Source of the DNA: Blastococcus saxobsidens DD2
Lineage (GTDB): Bacteria > Actinomycetota > Actinomycetes > Mycobacteriales > Geodermatophilaceae
Reading direction: 5' to 3'
NCBI RefSeq assembly: GCF_000284015.1
Contig: NC_016943.1
Coordinates: 4,811,341 to 4,875,340 of the forward strand
Length of the DNA stretch: 64,000 bases
Below the pieces are notes generated by a model. The model worked only from the letters and a program-made list of their open reading frames with translations, was not told the DNA's origin and did not search any database. Position numbers and translations under genes: made by a program. Numbering within the stretch: the stretch's first letter is position 1; each line of letters opens with the position of its first letter. Below, piece by piece: positions 44,931-54,211 of the stretch.

Positions 44931-47311
44931 CACGGCCGGCTGCCGCACGCGCCGGCGGCCGCCCCGCCGCCGCATCGTCCGCCCGGCCGGGTGCCGCCCG
45001 GCGTGCGGCCGCGTTCGCCCCGTTGCTGGCCGGAGCGCTGGCCGTCGCCGGGTCCGGGCTCGCCGCCGTCACCGTGCCCGCCACGGCGGCCGCCGCACCG
45101 GGCTCGACGGCGGCGGAGCAGGTGACCGACGCCGACCGCCAGGTCCGCATCGACGTCGCGCGGTTCGAGCCGCGGACGGTGACGCCCGGATCGCTGATCA
45201 CCGTCACCGGCACCCTCACCAACACCGGGACCGAGCCGATCACCGACCTCGCCGTCCGGCTGCAGCGCGGCTCCGTGCTCACCGGCCGGCAGGACCTCGC
45301 CGAGGCGGTCGGTGAACCCGATCCGGCCACGACCGTCGAACCCCCCTTCGTCCCGCTGCCCGGCGCGCTCGCCCCCGGCGCCAGCATGGAGTTCAGCTAC
45401 ACGCTCGACTCCGCCGAACTGCGGCTCGAGCAGGACGGCGTCTACCCCGCACTGTTCAACGTCAACGGCACCGTCGGCGGCGACCTCGAACGCCGGGTCG
45501 GGGAGCTGTCCACCTTCCTGGTGCAGCAGCCGGTGGTCCCCTCGTCCCGCACCACCGTCGCCTGGCTGTGGCCCCTGTCGGAGCCCAGCCACCGGAACGC
45601 GGCGGGGGCCTTCGTCGACGACGGACTGACCGAGGAGATCAGCTCGGGCGGCCGGCTCGACCGCGCCCTCACCGTCCTCGAGCGGCTGCCCGCCGGCCCG
45701 CCCGCCGGCGGAACCGGGGAGGCGACCCGGCTGCCGGTCACCCTGGCCCTGGACCCGGCGCTGGTCGAGGAGTTGGCCCTGATGGCCGACGGGCCGTACG
45801 CCGTCGGTGGGGTGGCGGGCGCGGGCACCGGCACGGAGGAGGCCCAGGCCTTCCTCGAGCGCCTGCGCGCCCTCACCGCCGGCCACCCGGTGGTGGCACT
45901 GCCCTACGGCGACGTCGACGCCGACGGCCTGCAGTCCGCGGGGCTGGGACAGGTCATCACCCGCAGCCTGCCCGGAACACCGGAGGGCACCGCGCAGGCC
46001 CGGCCGGCCCCCTGGCCCGACCCGGCGGCCGGGGACGGTGCGACTCCTCCCACCCCCGTCGAGCCGCCGACGACCGGTGCCGGGGCGCAGATCCTCGCCG
46101 ACGTCCTGGGCGTCACCCCCGTCACCGACCTGGCCTGGGCCGCCGACGGATCCTACGAGCTGCAGACGCTGGACATCCTCCGCGACGGCGGGATCGACCG
46201 GGTGGTGCTGGGCAGCGGCGCGCTCTCCGAAGGGAACTCCGCCGTCGGCCTCGACGGCTCGGACGCCGTGGCCCGCACCGCCGTCGGCGAGGGGGATGAC
46301 GCCCTGGACGTGCTGGTCGCCGATCCGACGCTCAGCGCGGTCGTGGGCGCGGCCGGGGTGACGCCCGGTGGCCCGCGCATCGCCGAGCAGCGCTACCTGG
46401 CCGAGCTGGCCGCGTTGACCCTGCAGGGGCCCCCGGGCAGCGAGCAGACCGTGCTGGTCGCCCCGCCGCGCGACCTCGTGGCCGGGTTGGAGGGCGCCGG
46501 GGCGATGATCTCCGACACCGTCGGGTTGCCGTGGCTGCGCGCGGGCAGCGTGGCCGGGCTCGGCGACGTCCCGCCCGCCGATGCCGGGTCGCTGGCCGAA
46601 CCGGCCGAGGAGACCGGGCTGGGCGGCGTGGGGATGGCCACTCTCGGCGAGGCCGTGGCGGCCCGGGAGGACCTCGCCGCAGCGGTGGCCGGGGACGGCG
46701 ACCTGGCGCTGCGGCCCTACGACGCGGGCATCGCCCGGGCCGCGTCGGTGCTCCGGCGGGACGCCCCGGAGGAGTTCGCCGAGGCCGCGGTCGACGCACG
46801 GGCCACCGTGGCCGCTCTCCGGGAGCAGGTCACCGTCGTCGCACCGGTCGACGGGACGTACAGCCTCGCCTCCAGCAACGCACCGCTGGTGCTGACGGTG
46901 GACAACCCGCTCCCCTTTCCGGTCCAGGTACGCCTGCAGGTGCAGACGCCGGGCAACCGTGGGCTCTCCGTCGGCGACATCGGCGTCCAGACGCTGGCCC
47001 CCGAGCAGCTCACCACGCTCCAGGTGCCCACCGAGTTGCGGCGTTCGGGTGGCTTCTCGGTCACCGCCCAGGTCACGACGCCGTCGGGCAGACCGCTGGG
47101 CGATCCGGTCGAGATCCAGGTGAAGAGCACCGCGTACGGCCCGATCACGCTGATCATCACCGTCGGCGCCGCGTCGCTGCTCGGGCTGCTGTTCCTGCGC
47201 CGACTCGTGCACTTCGTCCTCCGCCGGCGCCGGGGGGCGGCCGCCGGCGCCGACGCGTCCGGCCCCGTGGCGCCCGGCCTGGCGGCGCCGCCGGCACGGA
47301 GCCCCGTGTGA
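44927..47311 (+). CDS. DUF6049 family secreted, membrane-anchored protein
   Basis: The 794-aa protein has an N-terminal signal segment ([20 protein letters not shown]), a beta-sandwich stalk ([20 protein letters not shown]), a large extracellular domain with TIM-barrel-like pattern ([20 protein letters not shown] ... [20 protein letters not shown]), a second Ig-like domain ([20 protein letters not shown]) and one C-terminal helix ([16 protein letters not shown]) with an Arg-rich tail inside. Mycobacterial Rv3909 is the counterpart. It sits between nudix and murJ with GTGA overlaps on both sides. It may serve lipid II export or wall assembly; this is inferred from position only. Confidence 0.85.
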   Translation: MTRPAAARAGGRPAAASSARPGAARRAAAFAPLLAGALAVAGSGLAAVTVPATAAAAPGSTAAEQVTDADRQVRIDVARFEPRTVTPGSLITVTGTLTNTGTEPITDLAVRLQRGSVLTGRQDLAEAVGEPDPATTVEPPFVPLPGALAPGASMEFSYTLDSAELRLEQDGVYPALFNVNGTVGGDLERRVGELSTFLVQQPVVPSSRTTVAWLWPLSEPSHRNAAGAFVDDGLTEEISSGGRLDRALTVLERLPAGPPAGGTGEATRLPVTLALDPALVEELALMADGPYAVGGVAGAGTGTEEAQAFLERLRALTAGHPVVALPYGDVDADGLQSAGLGQVITRSLPGTPEGTAQARPAPWPDPAAGDGATPPTPVEPPTTGAGAQILADVLGVTPVTDLAWAADGSYELQTLDILRDGGIDRVVLGSGALSEGNSAVGLDGSDAVARTAVGEGDDALDVLVADPTLSAVVGAAGVTPGGPRIAEQRYLAELAALTLQGPPGSEQTVLVAPPRDLVAGLEGAGAMISDTVGLPWLRAGSVAGLGDVPPADAGSLAEPAEETGLGGVGMATLGEAVAAREDLAAAVAGDGDLALRPYDAGIARAASVLRRDAPEEFAEAAVDARATVAALREQVTVVAPVDGTYSLASSNAPLVLTVDNPLPFPVQVRLQVQTPGNRGLSVGDIGVQTLAPEQLTTLQVPTELRRSGGFSVTAQVTTPSGRPLGDPVEIQVKSTAYGPITLIITVGAASLLGLLFLRRLVHFVLRRRRGAAAGADASGPVAPGLAAPPARSPV

Positions 47312-49392
47312 GCGACGACTCCCGGCCCTCCGCAGACGACTCCGCACCGCCCCGTACCGAGGCTCCCGTGCGCCCGCAGCCGGCCCGCCTGCCACCTCCG
47401 CCGCCCCGTACCCCGGGCGAGCGTCGTCCGTGGGGAACGGCGACGCCGTTGCCGCCCGCCCCCTACCTGGCGACCCCGCCGAGCGACGCGGTGTTCGCCG
47501 CACCTCCCGTCGCCGACGGCGGGCCGGCCGAGGCGGCCACCGACAGCGCCGTCCCGCCGCCGGTGCGGGCCTCGCCCGCGCTCCCGCCGGTCCCCCCACC
47601 TGCGGCGGACCGGGCCGCGCCGCCGCGGCGGGCGACCCCGGTCCCGCCGCTCCCGCCGCTGCGGCACCGTTGGGTGCCGGCCGCGGACGAGACCCAGGTC
47701 TTCCCGATGCCGGTGCTCCCACCGGTGCCCCGGGCCGAGCAGGAGACCGATGAGGACGTCGAGCGGCGCGAGGGCGCCCCCGGCGCGAGCGGAGGCATCC
47801 TGCGGGCCGCCGGGACGATGGCGGTCGCGACGCTGGTCTCCCGGATCACCGGGCTGCTGCGCACGATGGTGCTGGCCGCGGCGCTCGGCGTCGGTCTGGT
47901 CGCCGATGCGTACAACACCGCCAACACGCTGCCGAACATCGTCTACGAACTCCTGCTGGGCGGCGTCCTCACCTCGGTGATCGTGCCGCTGCTGGTGCAC
48001 GCGCAGGAGCGCGACCGCGACGACGGCGTCGGCTACGCGCAGCGGCTGGCCACGCTCGCGATGGCCGGCCTGCTGGTCATGACGGTGCTGGCCGTGCTCG
48101 CCGCGCCCCTGCTCACCTCGCTGTACGGCCTCGACGAGAACCCCGCGCAGTACGAGCTGGCCAACTGGCTGGCCCGGATCCTGCTGGTCGAGATCGTCTT
48201 CTACGGGCTCGGTGCCTTCGCCCAGGCACTCCTCAACTCCCGGGGCGTCTTCGGGCCCCCCGCCTGGGCCCCGGTGCTCAACAACGTCGTCGTCATCGCC
48301 ACCGGTTTGGTGTTCCTCGCCGCCAGCGGCCCCGGCCCCCTCGAGCCGGCCACGATCGCGCCGGGCCTCGTCTGGCTTCTCGGCGCGGGCACGGTGCTGG
48401 GCATCGCGGTTCAGGCGCTGGTGCTGGTGCCGCTGCTCCGCCGGGCCGGCATCCCGCTGCGCCCCCGCTGGGGCGTGCGCGACACCGGGCTCCGCGAGGC
48501 GGGCACGCTCGGGTTGTGGGTGATCGGCTACGTCGCCGTGAGCCAGGTGGGGGTACTCGTGGCCCTCCGCATCGCCAACGAGGCACAGCGCGACGGCGGC
48601 CTGGGTTCGTCGGCCTTCCAGTACGCCAGCCTGCTCTTCCAGATGCCCTACGGGATCATCGGCGTCGCGCTGCTCACCGCGCTGGTGCCGCGGATGAGCC
48701 GGGCCGCGGCGCGCTCGGACGTCCCCGGCGTCATCGAGGACCTGGCCCTGGGCACGCGGCTGTCGGCGGTCGGGCTGCTGCCCGTCACCGCCCTGCTCAC
48801 CGTCCTCGGCCCGGCGCTGGGCGTCCTCGCCTTCGCCCGCGGGAACACCTCCGTCGACGAGGCGCAGGCGATCGGGACCGCGCTGGCCGTCGGGGCGTTC
48901 GGCCTGCTGCCGATGGCCGTGACGCTGCTGCAGCTACGGGTCTTCTACGCGATGAAGGACGCCCGGACGCCGACCCTCATCCAGATCGGCATGGTCGCCG
49001 TCCGCGTGCCGCTGCTGCTGCTGGTGCCGGCTGTCGTCGAGGCCGAGCACGTCGTCGCCGGGCTGATGCTGGCCACGAGCCTCACCTACGTCGCCGGGTG
49101 GGCCCTCGGGGACCTGGCGCTGCGCCGCCGGCTCGGAGGCCTGCGCACGAGGGAGACGTTCGGCCCGGTCGTGCGGATCGCCGCCGTGGCCCTGGCGGCG
49201 GGCCTGGTGGGCGGTCTTGTCCAGATCGTGACCGACGACCTGCTCGGACGGTCGACCACAGGGTCGCTCCTGCAGGTGCTCATCGGTACCGTGGTCATCG
49301 GCGGCGTCGCACTGGTCGGTCTGGTGGTGGCCCGTGTTCCGGAAGTCCGAGAGCCCCTGACCGCGGTCAAGGCCCGGCTGGGACGCGGGTGA
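47308..49392 (+). CDS. murJ: Lipid II flippase MurJ (MviN)
   Basis: This is a 694-aa MOP-superfamily flippase with about fourteen helices. A Pro/Ala-rich cytoplasmic tail of some 160 residues comes first; the transporter then begins ILRAAGTMAVATLVSRITGL and shows VADAYNTANTLPNIVYELLL, FAQALLNSRGVFGPPAWAPV, LGSSAFQYASLLFQMPYGII and FYAMKDARTPTLIQIG, all diagnostic. Unlike mycobacterial MviN, it has no pseudokinase domain at its C terminus; that part is the next gene, whose start overlaps the murJ stop (GTGA). The GTG at 47308 is coupled to DUF6049. Confidence 0.95.
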   Translation: MSDDSRPSADDSAPPRTEAPVRPQPARLPPPPPRTPGERRPWGTATPLPPAPYLATPPSDAVFAAPPVADGGPAEAATDSAVPPPVRASPALPPVPPPAADRAAPPRRATPVPPLPPLRHRWVPAADETQVFPMPVLPPVPRAEQETDEDVERREGAPGASGGILRAAGTMAVATLVSRITGLLRTMVLAAALGVGLVADAYNTANTLPNIVYELLLGGVLTSVIVPLLVHAQERDRDDGVGYAQRLATLAMAGLLVMTVLAVLAAPLLTSLYGLDENPAQYELANWLARILLVEIVFYGLGAFAQALLNSRGVFGPPAWAPVLNNVVVIATGLVFLAASGPGPLEPATIAPGLVWLLGAGTVLGIAVQALVLVPLLRRAGIPLRPRWGVRDTGLREAGTLGLWVIGYVAVSQVGVLVALRIANEAQRDGGLGSSAFQYASLLFQMPYGIIGVALLTALVPRMSRAAARSDVPGVIEDLALGTRLSAVGLLPVTALLTVLGPALGVLAFARGNTSVDEAQAIGTALAVGAFGLLPMAVTLLQLRVFYAMKDARTPTLIQIGMVAVRVPLLLLVPAVVEAEHVVAGLMLATSLTYVAGWALGDLALRRRLGGLRTRETFGPVVRIAAVALAAGLVGGLVQIVTDDLLGRSTTGSLLQVLIGTVVIGGVALVGLVVARVPEVREPLTAVKARLGRG

Positions 49393-51191
49393 CCGACGAC
49401 CGCCCACCGGGGCCGACCGTGCCGGAGCGTCCGCCTCGGCGGCAGGAGCAGCACAGGGAGTCGACAGTGTCGATGGCGTCCACGACCACCGGCCTGCCCG
49501 ACCGCTACCGGCCGCTGGACCAGCTCGGTCCCGACGAGGTCACCCCCACGGGCATCATCCAGAGCTGGCGGGCGAAGGACCGCGTGCTCAACCGGGACGT
49601 CGCCATCCGGGTGCACATCCCGGCCGGTCCCGCGGCGCACGCCTGGATCACCCGGGCGCTCACCGCCGGCGGCCTGGCGACCCCCGCGCTGGCGATGGTC
49701 TACGACGCCTCCGAGGGCAGCGTGGGGCGGCCGGGCGACGACGGCGCGGACGAGCAGGTCGACGTCTCCGCCGCGTACGTCGTCAACGAGTGGATCGACG
49801 GCGAGACGCTGGCCGACCGGCTGCGCTCGGGCCCCATGCCCGAGCGCGAGGTGCGCCTGGTCCTCCGGCGTCTGGCCGAGGGGGTCGCGGAGGCGCACCG
49901 GGTCGGTCTGGCGGTCGGCGGCCTGTCGCTCGAGAACGTCGTCCTGCGGCCCAACGGCCTGGTCGGGCTGCGTGCGGTTCCCGCCGCAGCCGGCACCATC
50001 GACGGCGACATCGCCGCCCTCGGCGCGCTCCTGGATGCGTGCCTGTCCGGGGTCGGCCCGGGCGCACGCCCCATGTCCGGCCCGTCCGACCTGGTCGCCC
50101 TGGCCCGCCGGGCGCGCTCGACCGAGCCCGGACAGCGGCTGTCCAGCGTGGCCGCCATGGCCGCCCTCCTCGCCGAGCGACCGCGGACCGGCCCGACCCA
50201 GTCGATCACCCCCTCCCGCTCCGGAGAGGGCGACGGCGGCCGGCGGCGACGTCCGCGCGACCGCCGGGGCGACGCCGAGGCACCCGTCCGGCTGGAGCCG
50301 GGCGCGCTGCCCCCGGTGCCGCCCGTCCGCCCGGTCCCGCAGCCGCTCTCCGCCGCCGTACTCGGTGTGGACACCGTCAGCGCCGGCACGGTCGGACCGG
50401 TCGCCGGGGGCGCGCCCGGTGCCCCCGACCAGGACAACCCGTTCGGTGTGCTGGATGCCGACGACCCGGGCGCCGATGACGAGTACGGGGACTACCCGGC
50501 CGAGCCGGACGCCGACGGCGAGGACGCGGACGCCGCCCGCAGGCACCGGCTGTTCGTCGTCGGCCTGCCCCTGCTGGCCGTCGCGGTCGTGATCGCCCTC
50601 GCGTGGTGGTTCGGTTCCAGCGTCCTGTCCGTCGCCGACTCCGTCGACGGGGGCATCGAAGGCTCCACGCCTCCGCCGGTCAGCGCTCCCGCCACCGGTG
50701 AGGAGACGCCGGAGGCCGCCGCCCCGGGTCCGGTCGCCCCGGGTCCGGCAGCCACGATCGCGGCCGCCGAGGTGTTCGACCCGTTCGGCGACGGTGAGCC
50801 GGAGAACGACGGCAGCGTGCCGCTGTCCTACGACGGCGACCCGGCAACCGGCTGGTCGACGCTGACCTACCGGGGATCGCCGGCCTTCGGGAACCTCAAG
50901 CCCGGCGTCGGGGTGGTCTACGACCTCGGCAGCGTCCAGCAACTGGCCGGCGTCGCCCTCGACAGCCCCTCCACCGGCGCCACCGTCGAGGTGCGCACCA
51001 GCGAGTCCGCGGGCGCCACCCTCGAGGACTTCGCCGTCGCCGCCGACGGGACCCTCGGGGAGTCCGCCGAGCTCGCCTTCGACGAGCCGGTGACCGCCCG
51101 CTACGTCCTCGTGTGGCTGACCGGTCTGGTCGACGTGCCGAACGGGTTCTCCGCGCAGGTGGACGAGGTCGAGGTCCGCACCGCCGGCTGA
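49389..51191 (+). CDS. Membrane-anchored pseudokinase partner of MurJ
   Basis: The 600-aa protein has three parts. Residues about 30-290 resemble a Ser/Thr kinase lobe pair ([27 protein letters not shown]) but the catalytic parts are gone: VAIR replaces [21 protein letters not shown] replaces HRDLKPxN, and no DFG is seen. A disordered acidic linker follows, then one helix ([20 protein letters not shown]) and an extracellular discoidin-like beta domain ([19 protein letters not shown]). In mycobacteria these modules are fused to MviN, and the phosphorylated pseudokinase recruits FhaA. The GTG at 49389 overlaps the murJ stop; GTG at 49467 is an alternative. Confidence 0.88.
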   Translation: MTDDRPPGPTVPERPPRRQEQHRESTVSMASTTTGLPDRYRPLDQLGPDEVTPTGIIQSWRAKDRVLNRDVAIRVHIPAGPAAHAWITRALTAGGLATPALAMVYDASEGSVGRPGDDGADEQVDVSAAYVVNEWIDGETLADRLRSGPMPEREVRLVLRRLAEGVAEAHRVGLAVGGLSLENVVLRPNGLVGLRAVPAAAGTIDGDIAALGALLDACLSGVGPGARPMSGPSDLVALARRARSTEPGQRLSSVAAMAALLAERPRTGPTQSITPSRSGEGDGGRRRRPRDRRGDAEAPVRLEPGALPPVPPVRPVPQPLSAAVLGVDTVSAGTVGPVAGGAPGAPDQDNPFGVLDADDPGADDEYGDYPAEPDADGEDADAARRHRLFVVGLPLLAVAVVIALAWWFGSSVLSVADSVDGGIEGSTPPPVSAPATGEETPEAAAPGPVAPGPAATIAAAEVFDPFGDGEPENDGSVPLSYDGDPATGWSTLTYRGSPAFGNLKPGVGVVYDLGSVQQLAGVALDSPSTGATVEVRTSESAGATLEDFAVAADGTLGESAELAFDEPVTARYVLVWLTGLVDVPNGFSAQVDEVEVRTAG

Positions 51192-51230
51192 GCACGGCCC
51201 CGGGACGGGACCGCACGGGAATGGGCACCC

Positions 51231-51236
51231 TACGAT
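51231..51236 (+). promoter_or_regulatory. -10 box upstream of trxB
   Basis: TACGAT ends 8 nt before the GTG at 51245. A weak AGAGG also lies between, so leaderless or short-leader initiation are both possible. Confidence 0.45.
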
Positions 51237-51244
51237 CAGAGGTT

Positions 51245-52264
51245 GTGCCGCCCGTGAGTGATTCCCCGACCCCTGGCCCCGCTGTGACGACGGAGGAGAT
51301 CGAGCACCCCACGATCCCGCCGGCAGAACACGACGGCGTCCGTGACCTCATCATCATCGGGTCCGGGCCCGCCGGGTACACGGCGGCCACGTACGCCGCC
51401 CGCGCCAACCTCCACCCGCTGGTGTTCGAGGGCTCCCAGTTCGGCGGCGCCCTCATGACCACCACCGAAGTGGAGAACTTCCCGGGTTTCCCGGAGGGGA
51501 TCCAGGGCCCGCAGCTGATGGACGACCTGCGGACGCAGGCCGAGAAGTTCGGTGCCCAGCTCGAGCCGCGTGACGTCACCGAGGTCGACCTCACCGCCGA
51601 GCCCAAGATCGTCAAGGTCGGGGCCGAGGTCTTCCGCGCCCACGCGGTGATCGTGGCCACCGGGTCCAAGTACCGGTACCTGGGCCTGGACAACGAGGAG
51701 CGACTGCTCGGCCGCGGGGTCTCCGCCTGCGCCACCTGTGACGGCTTCTTCTTCCGCGACCAGGACATCGTGGTCGTCGGCGGCGGCGACTCCGCGATGG
51801 AGGAGGCCACCTTCCTCACCCGCTTCGCCAAGAGCGTCACCGTCGTCCACCGGCGGCATGAGCTACGGGCCTCGAAGATCATGATCAAGCGCGCGCAGGA
51901 CAACGCGAAGATCCGCTGGGCCCTGGGCAAGCAGGTCACGGACGTGATCGGTGAGAACACCGTCTCCGCCGTCGAGCTCACCGACACCGCCACCGGCGGC
52001 ACCGAGACGATGCCGGCCGCCGGCCTGTTCATCGCCATCGGCCACGACCCGCGCAGCGAGCTGTTCGCCGGCCAGCTGAAGCTGGACGATGCGGGGTACA
52101 TCGTCGTCGACCACCCCACCACCCGCACCACCATCGACGGCGTCTTCGCCTGCGGCGACGTCGTCGACCACATCTACCGCCAGGCGATCACGTCGGCCGG
52201 CACCGGTGCCGCCGCGGCGATCGACGCCGAGCGGTGGCTCGCCGACACCTTCGACGAGCGCTGA
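51245..52264 (+). CDS. trxB: Thioredoxin reductase
   Basis: This NADPH-dependent flavoenzyme reduces TrxA. It has the FAD motif [17 protein letters not shown], the redox pair CATC in [15 protein letters not shown], the NADPH motif [16 protein letters not shown] and the C-terminal [20 protein letters not shown], the FAD ribityl segment. The first 30 residues are a non-conserved tail. GTG codons at 51245 and 51254 are both possible starts; the promoter box favours the first. It pairs with trxA downstream, as in the trxB2-trxC pair of mycobacteria. Confidence 0.96.
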   Translation: MPPVSDSPTPGPAVTTEEIEHPTIPPAEHDGVRDLIIIGSGPAGYTAATYAARANLHPLVFEGSQFGGALMTTTEVENFPGFPEGIQGPQLMDDLRTQAEKFGAQLEPRDVTEVDLTAEPKIVKVGAEVFRAHAVIVATGSKYRYLGLDNEERLLGRGVSACATCDGFFFRDQDIVVVGGGDSAMEEATFLTRFAKSVTVVHRRHELRASKIMIKRAQDNAKIRWALGKQVTDVIGENTVSAVELTDTATGGTETMPAAGLFIAIGHDPRSELFAGQLKLDDAGYIVVDHPTTRTTIDGVFACGDVVDHIYRQAITSAGTGAAAAIDAERWLADTFDER

Positions 52265-52269
52265 ACCGG

Positions 52270-52298
52270 GCATAACCGGCGCCGGGCGCCGGTTATGC
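52270..52298. terminator. Hairpin of the GCATA type after trxB
   Basis: Arms GCATAACCGGCGCC and GGCGCCGGTTATGC lie 6 bp beyond the trxB stop with almost no loop. The stem base is the same as in the hairpins at 38656 and 54088. Confidence 0.7.
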
Positions 52299-52356
52299 CG
52301 GCAGGCAACCTCGTCAGCATCACCCACGAGCCAGTCGACCGAGAGGGAGAACGACC

Positions 52357-52683
52357 ATGGCAGGCAACACCGTGACGGTCACCGACGCCAGCTTCGCCAC
52401 CGACGTGCTGGGCAGCGACAAGCCCGTGCTCGTCGACTTCTGGGCGGAGTGGTGCGGCCCGTGCAAGATGGTCGCCCCCGTGCTGGAGGAGATCGCCTCC
52501 GAGCACGGCGACAAGCTCACCATCGCCAAGCTCAACATCGACGAGAACCCGCAGATCGCCCGCGACTACCAGGTCATGTCGATCCCGACCATGACGGTGT
52601 TCCAGGGCGGCAAGCCGGTCAAGAGCATCATCGGCGCCAAGCCGAAGGGCGCGATCCTCAGCGACCTGGCCGACTACATCTGA
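52357..52683 (+). CDS. trxA: Thioredoxin
   Basis: The 108-aa protein-disulfide reductant has the classical VDFWAEWCGPCKMVAPVL active site, the cis-proline loop MSIPTMTVFQGG and a C-terminal helix. The ATG at 52357 has GAGAGGGAG upstream. It is separated from trxB by the 52270 hairpin but has a fair ribosome site of its own; it may be partly read through from trxB. Confidence 0.97.
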   Translation: MAGNTVTVTDASFATDVLGSDKPVLVDFWAEWCGPCKMVAPVLEEIASEHGDKLTIAKLNIDENPQIARDYQVMSIPTMTVFQGGKPVKSIIGAKPKGAILSDLADYI

Positions 52684-52684
52684 A

Positions 52685-52929
52685 CGCAGCTCCGCTGGGG
52701 AACCGGAATTCCTGTCGATCGCAGCTCCGCTGGGGATCCGGAGCCCCGCCACGGGAATCCAGTCACGCTCCGTAGGCCGAAGGCCCACTCGTCCACCGGA
52801 CGGGTGGGCCTTCGCCGCGACCGGGAGCAGGATGCCCCTGCCCCCGGTGGGCCATCCCCGGCCGGACGGGCGACAATCGGTGACACGATGATGACAACGG
52901 CGAAGCTTTCCGGTTCCCCAGCGGAGCTG
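52685..52929. repeat. Repeat-bearing intergenic segment between trxA and cwlM
   Basis: CGCAGCTCCGCTGGGGA occurs at 52685-52701 and again at 52720-52736, and an inverted copy (TCCGGTTCCCCAGCGGAGCTG) ends at about 52929, just before the cwlM start. The first and third copies can pair over some 22 bp around a 200-nt loop that contains the hairpin at 52778. Confidence 0.7.
52778..52814. terminator. Hairpin terminator after trxA
   Basis: Arms CGAAGGCCCAC and GTGGGCCTTCG with a 15-nt loop lie 95 bp past the trxA stop, inside the larger repeat structure. Confidence 0.7.
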
Positions 52930-52932
52930 TGA

Positions 52933-54078
52933 ATGGGAACTGACAGCCGCATGCAGCCCCTGAGGCCGGGGGACCGCGGACCGGCGGTGGCCGACGTGCA
53001 CGCCGCCCTGCGCAGCCTGGGCCTCCTCCCGCCCGCCGGCTCCGACGGCCTCGAGCCGGGCCTGGAGTCCGCGGAGTACGACTCGGGGACCGAGCTCGCC
53101 GTCCGCCACTTCCAGCAGGTGCGCGGACTCTCCGTCGACGGACGGGTCGGCGAGGAGACCTACCGGGCGCTCAGCGAGGCACGCTGGTCGCTGGGGGACC
53201 GGCTGCTGCGCTACGACCCCGAGCGCCCCATGCGCGGCGACGACGTCACCAACCTCCAGGAGCGGTTGCTGGAGCTGGGCTACGACGCCGGTCGCGCCGA
53301 CGGCATCCTGGGCCCGGAGACCGAGGCGGGCCTGCGCGCGTTCCAGCGCGACTACGGGCTGACCGCCGACGGGACCTGCGGCCCTGCGACCCTCCGAGCG
53401 CTGCGGCAGCTCGGCCGCAAGGTCACCGGCGGCCGACCGCAGCTCCTCCGCCAGAGCGCCTCCTTCGTGGAGAGCGGACCGCACCTGATCGGCCGGCGGA
53501 TCGTCGTCGATGCCGGACACGGGGGTGACGACACCGGCTTCACGGAGGGCGAGACGACCGAGGCGGACCTGGTGTTCGACCTCGCGTCCCGCATCGAGGG
53601 CCGGCTGGCCGCCGCCGGCGCCACGGTCTACCTGACCCGGGGCCGCGCGCAGGGCCCGGCGCTGGCCGAGCGCACCGCCTTCGCCAACGACGCCCGCGCC
53701 GACCTCTTCATCTCCCTGCACATGGACGCGCACAGTTCCGAGCACGCGCGCGGAGTGGCCAGCTACTACTACGGCACCGGGTCGGGTGCGTCCTCGACCG
53801 TGGGCGAGCAGTTCGCCAACCTCGTCCGCCGCGAGGTCGTGGCCCGCACCGGCATGCTCGACCTCGGCTCGCACCCCAAGACCTGGGACCTGCTGCGCAT
53901 GACCCGCATGCCGTCGGTCCGGCTCGACAGCGGCTACCTCTCCCACCCGGTCGACCGGCTGCTGCTGCTGGACGCCCGGGTGCGCAGCGCCATCGCGCAC
54001 GGCGTCCTGGCCGCCGTCCAGCGGCTTTACCTGCCCGCCGACGCGGACCCGCCCACGGGCACGTTCGTCCTGCCCTGA
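52933..54078 (+). CDS. cwlM: CwlM-like amidase-fold protein, probable regulator of peptidoglycan synthesis
   Basis: The 381-aa protein has two peptidoglycan-binding domains (DRGPAVADVHAALRSLGLLP; GDDVTNLQERLLELGYDAGR) and an Amidase_3 domain with the zinc ligand region VVDAGHGGDDTGF, ETTEADLVFDLAS and LFISLHMDAHSS. No signal peptide is present, so it is likely cytoplasmic, as is mycobacterial CwlM, which regulates MurA when phosphorylated. The usual catalytic Glu near the C terminus appears as Asp (VRLDSGYLSHP), which fits a regulator. The C-terminal tail ends PPTGTF, a Thr-containing motif like the phosphorylated tail of CwlM. It sits in the conserved trxB-trxA-cwlM order. Confidence 0.9.
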   Translation: MGTDSRMQPLRPGDRGPAVADVHAALRSLGLLPPAGSDGLEPGLESAEYDSGTELAVRHFQQVRGLSVDGRVGEETYRALSEARWSLGDRLLRYDPERPMRGDDVTNLQERLLELGYDAGRADGILGPETEAGLRAFQRDYGLTADGTCGPATLRALRQLGRKVTGGRPQLLRQSASFVESGPHLIGRRIVVDAGHGGDDTGFTEGETTEADLVFDLASRIEGRLAAAGATVYLTRGRAQGPALAERTAFANDARADLFISLHMDAHSSEHARGVASYYYGTGSGASSTVGEQFANLVRREVVARTGMLDLGSHPKTWDLLRMTRMPSVRLDSGYLSHPVDRLLLLDARVRSAIAHGVLAAVQRLYLPADADPPTGTFVLP

Positions 54079-54087
54079 CCCATCACC

Positions 54088-54147
54088 GGCATAGGAACCT
54101 ATGCATATGGATTCGCGGTCGAAACCGTATGCATAGGTTCCTATGCC
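54088..54147. terminator. Long hairpin of the GCATA type after cwlM
   Basis: The 23-bp arms (starting GGCATAGGAACC, ending GGTTCCTATGCC) differ by one G-T pair, with a 14-nt loop; they also contain CCTATGCATAGG, itself palindromic. It lies 9 bp after the cwlM stop. Confidence 0.75.
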
Positions 54148-54198
54148 CGGGAGCGGGAGGACGGGTCCGTCCCTGCGAACGCTGCGCGGCCCGCTGCC

Positions 54199-54204
54199 TA
54201 CACT
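54199..54204 (+). promoter_or_regulatory. -10 box of a probably leaderless gene
   Basis: TACACT ends 7 nt before the GTG at 54212; there is no Shine-Dalgarno sequence. Confidence 0.5.
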
Positions 54205-54211
54205 CGACAGG

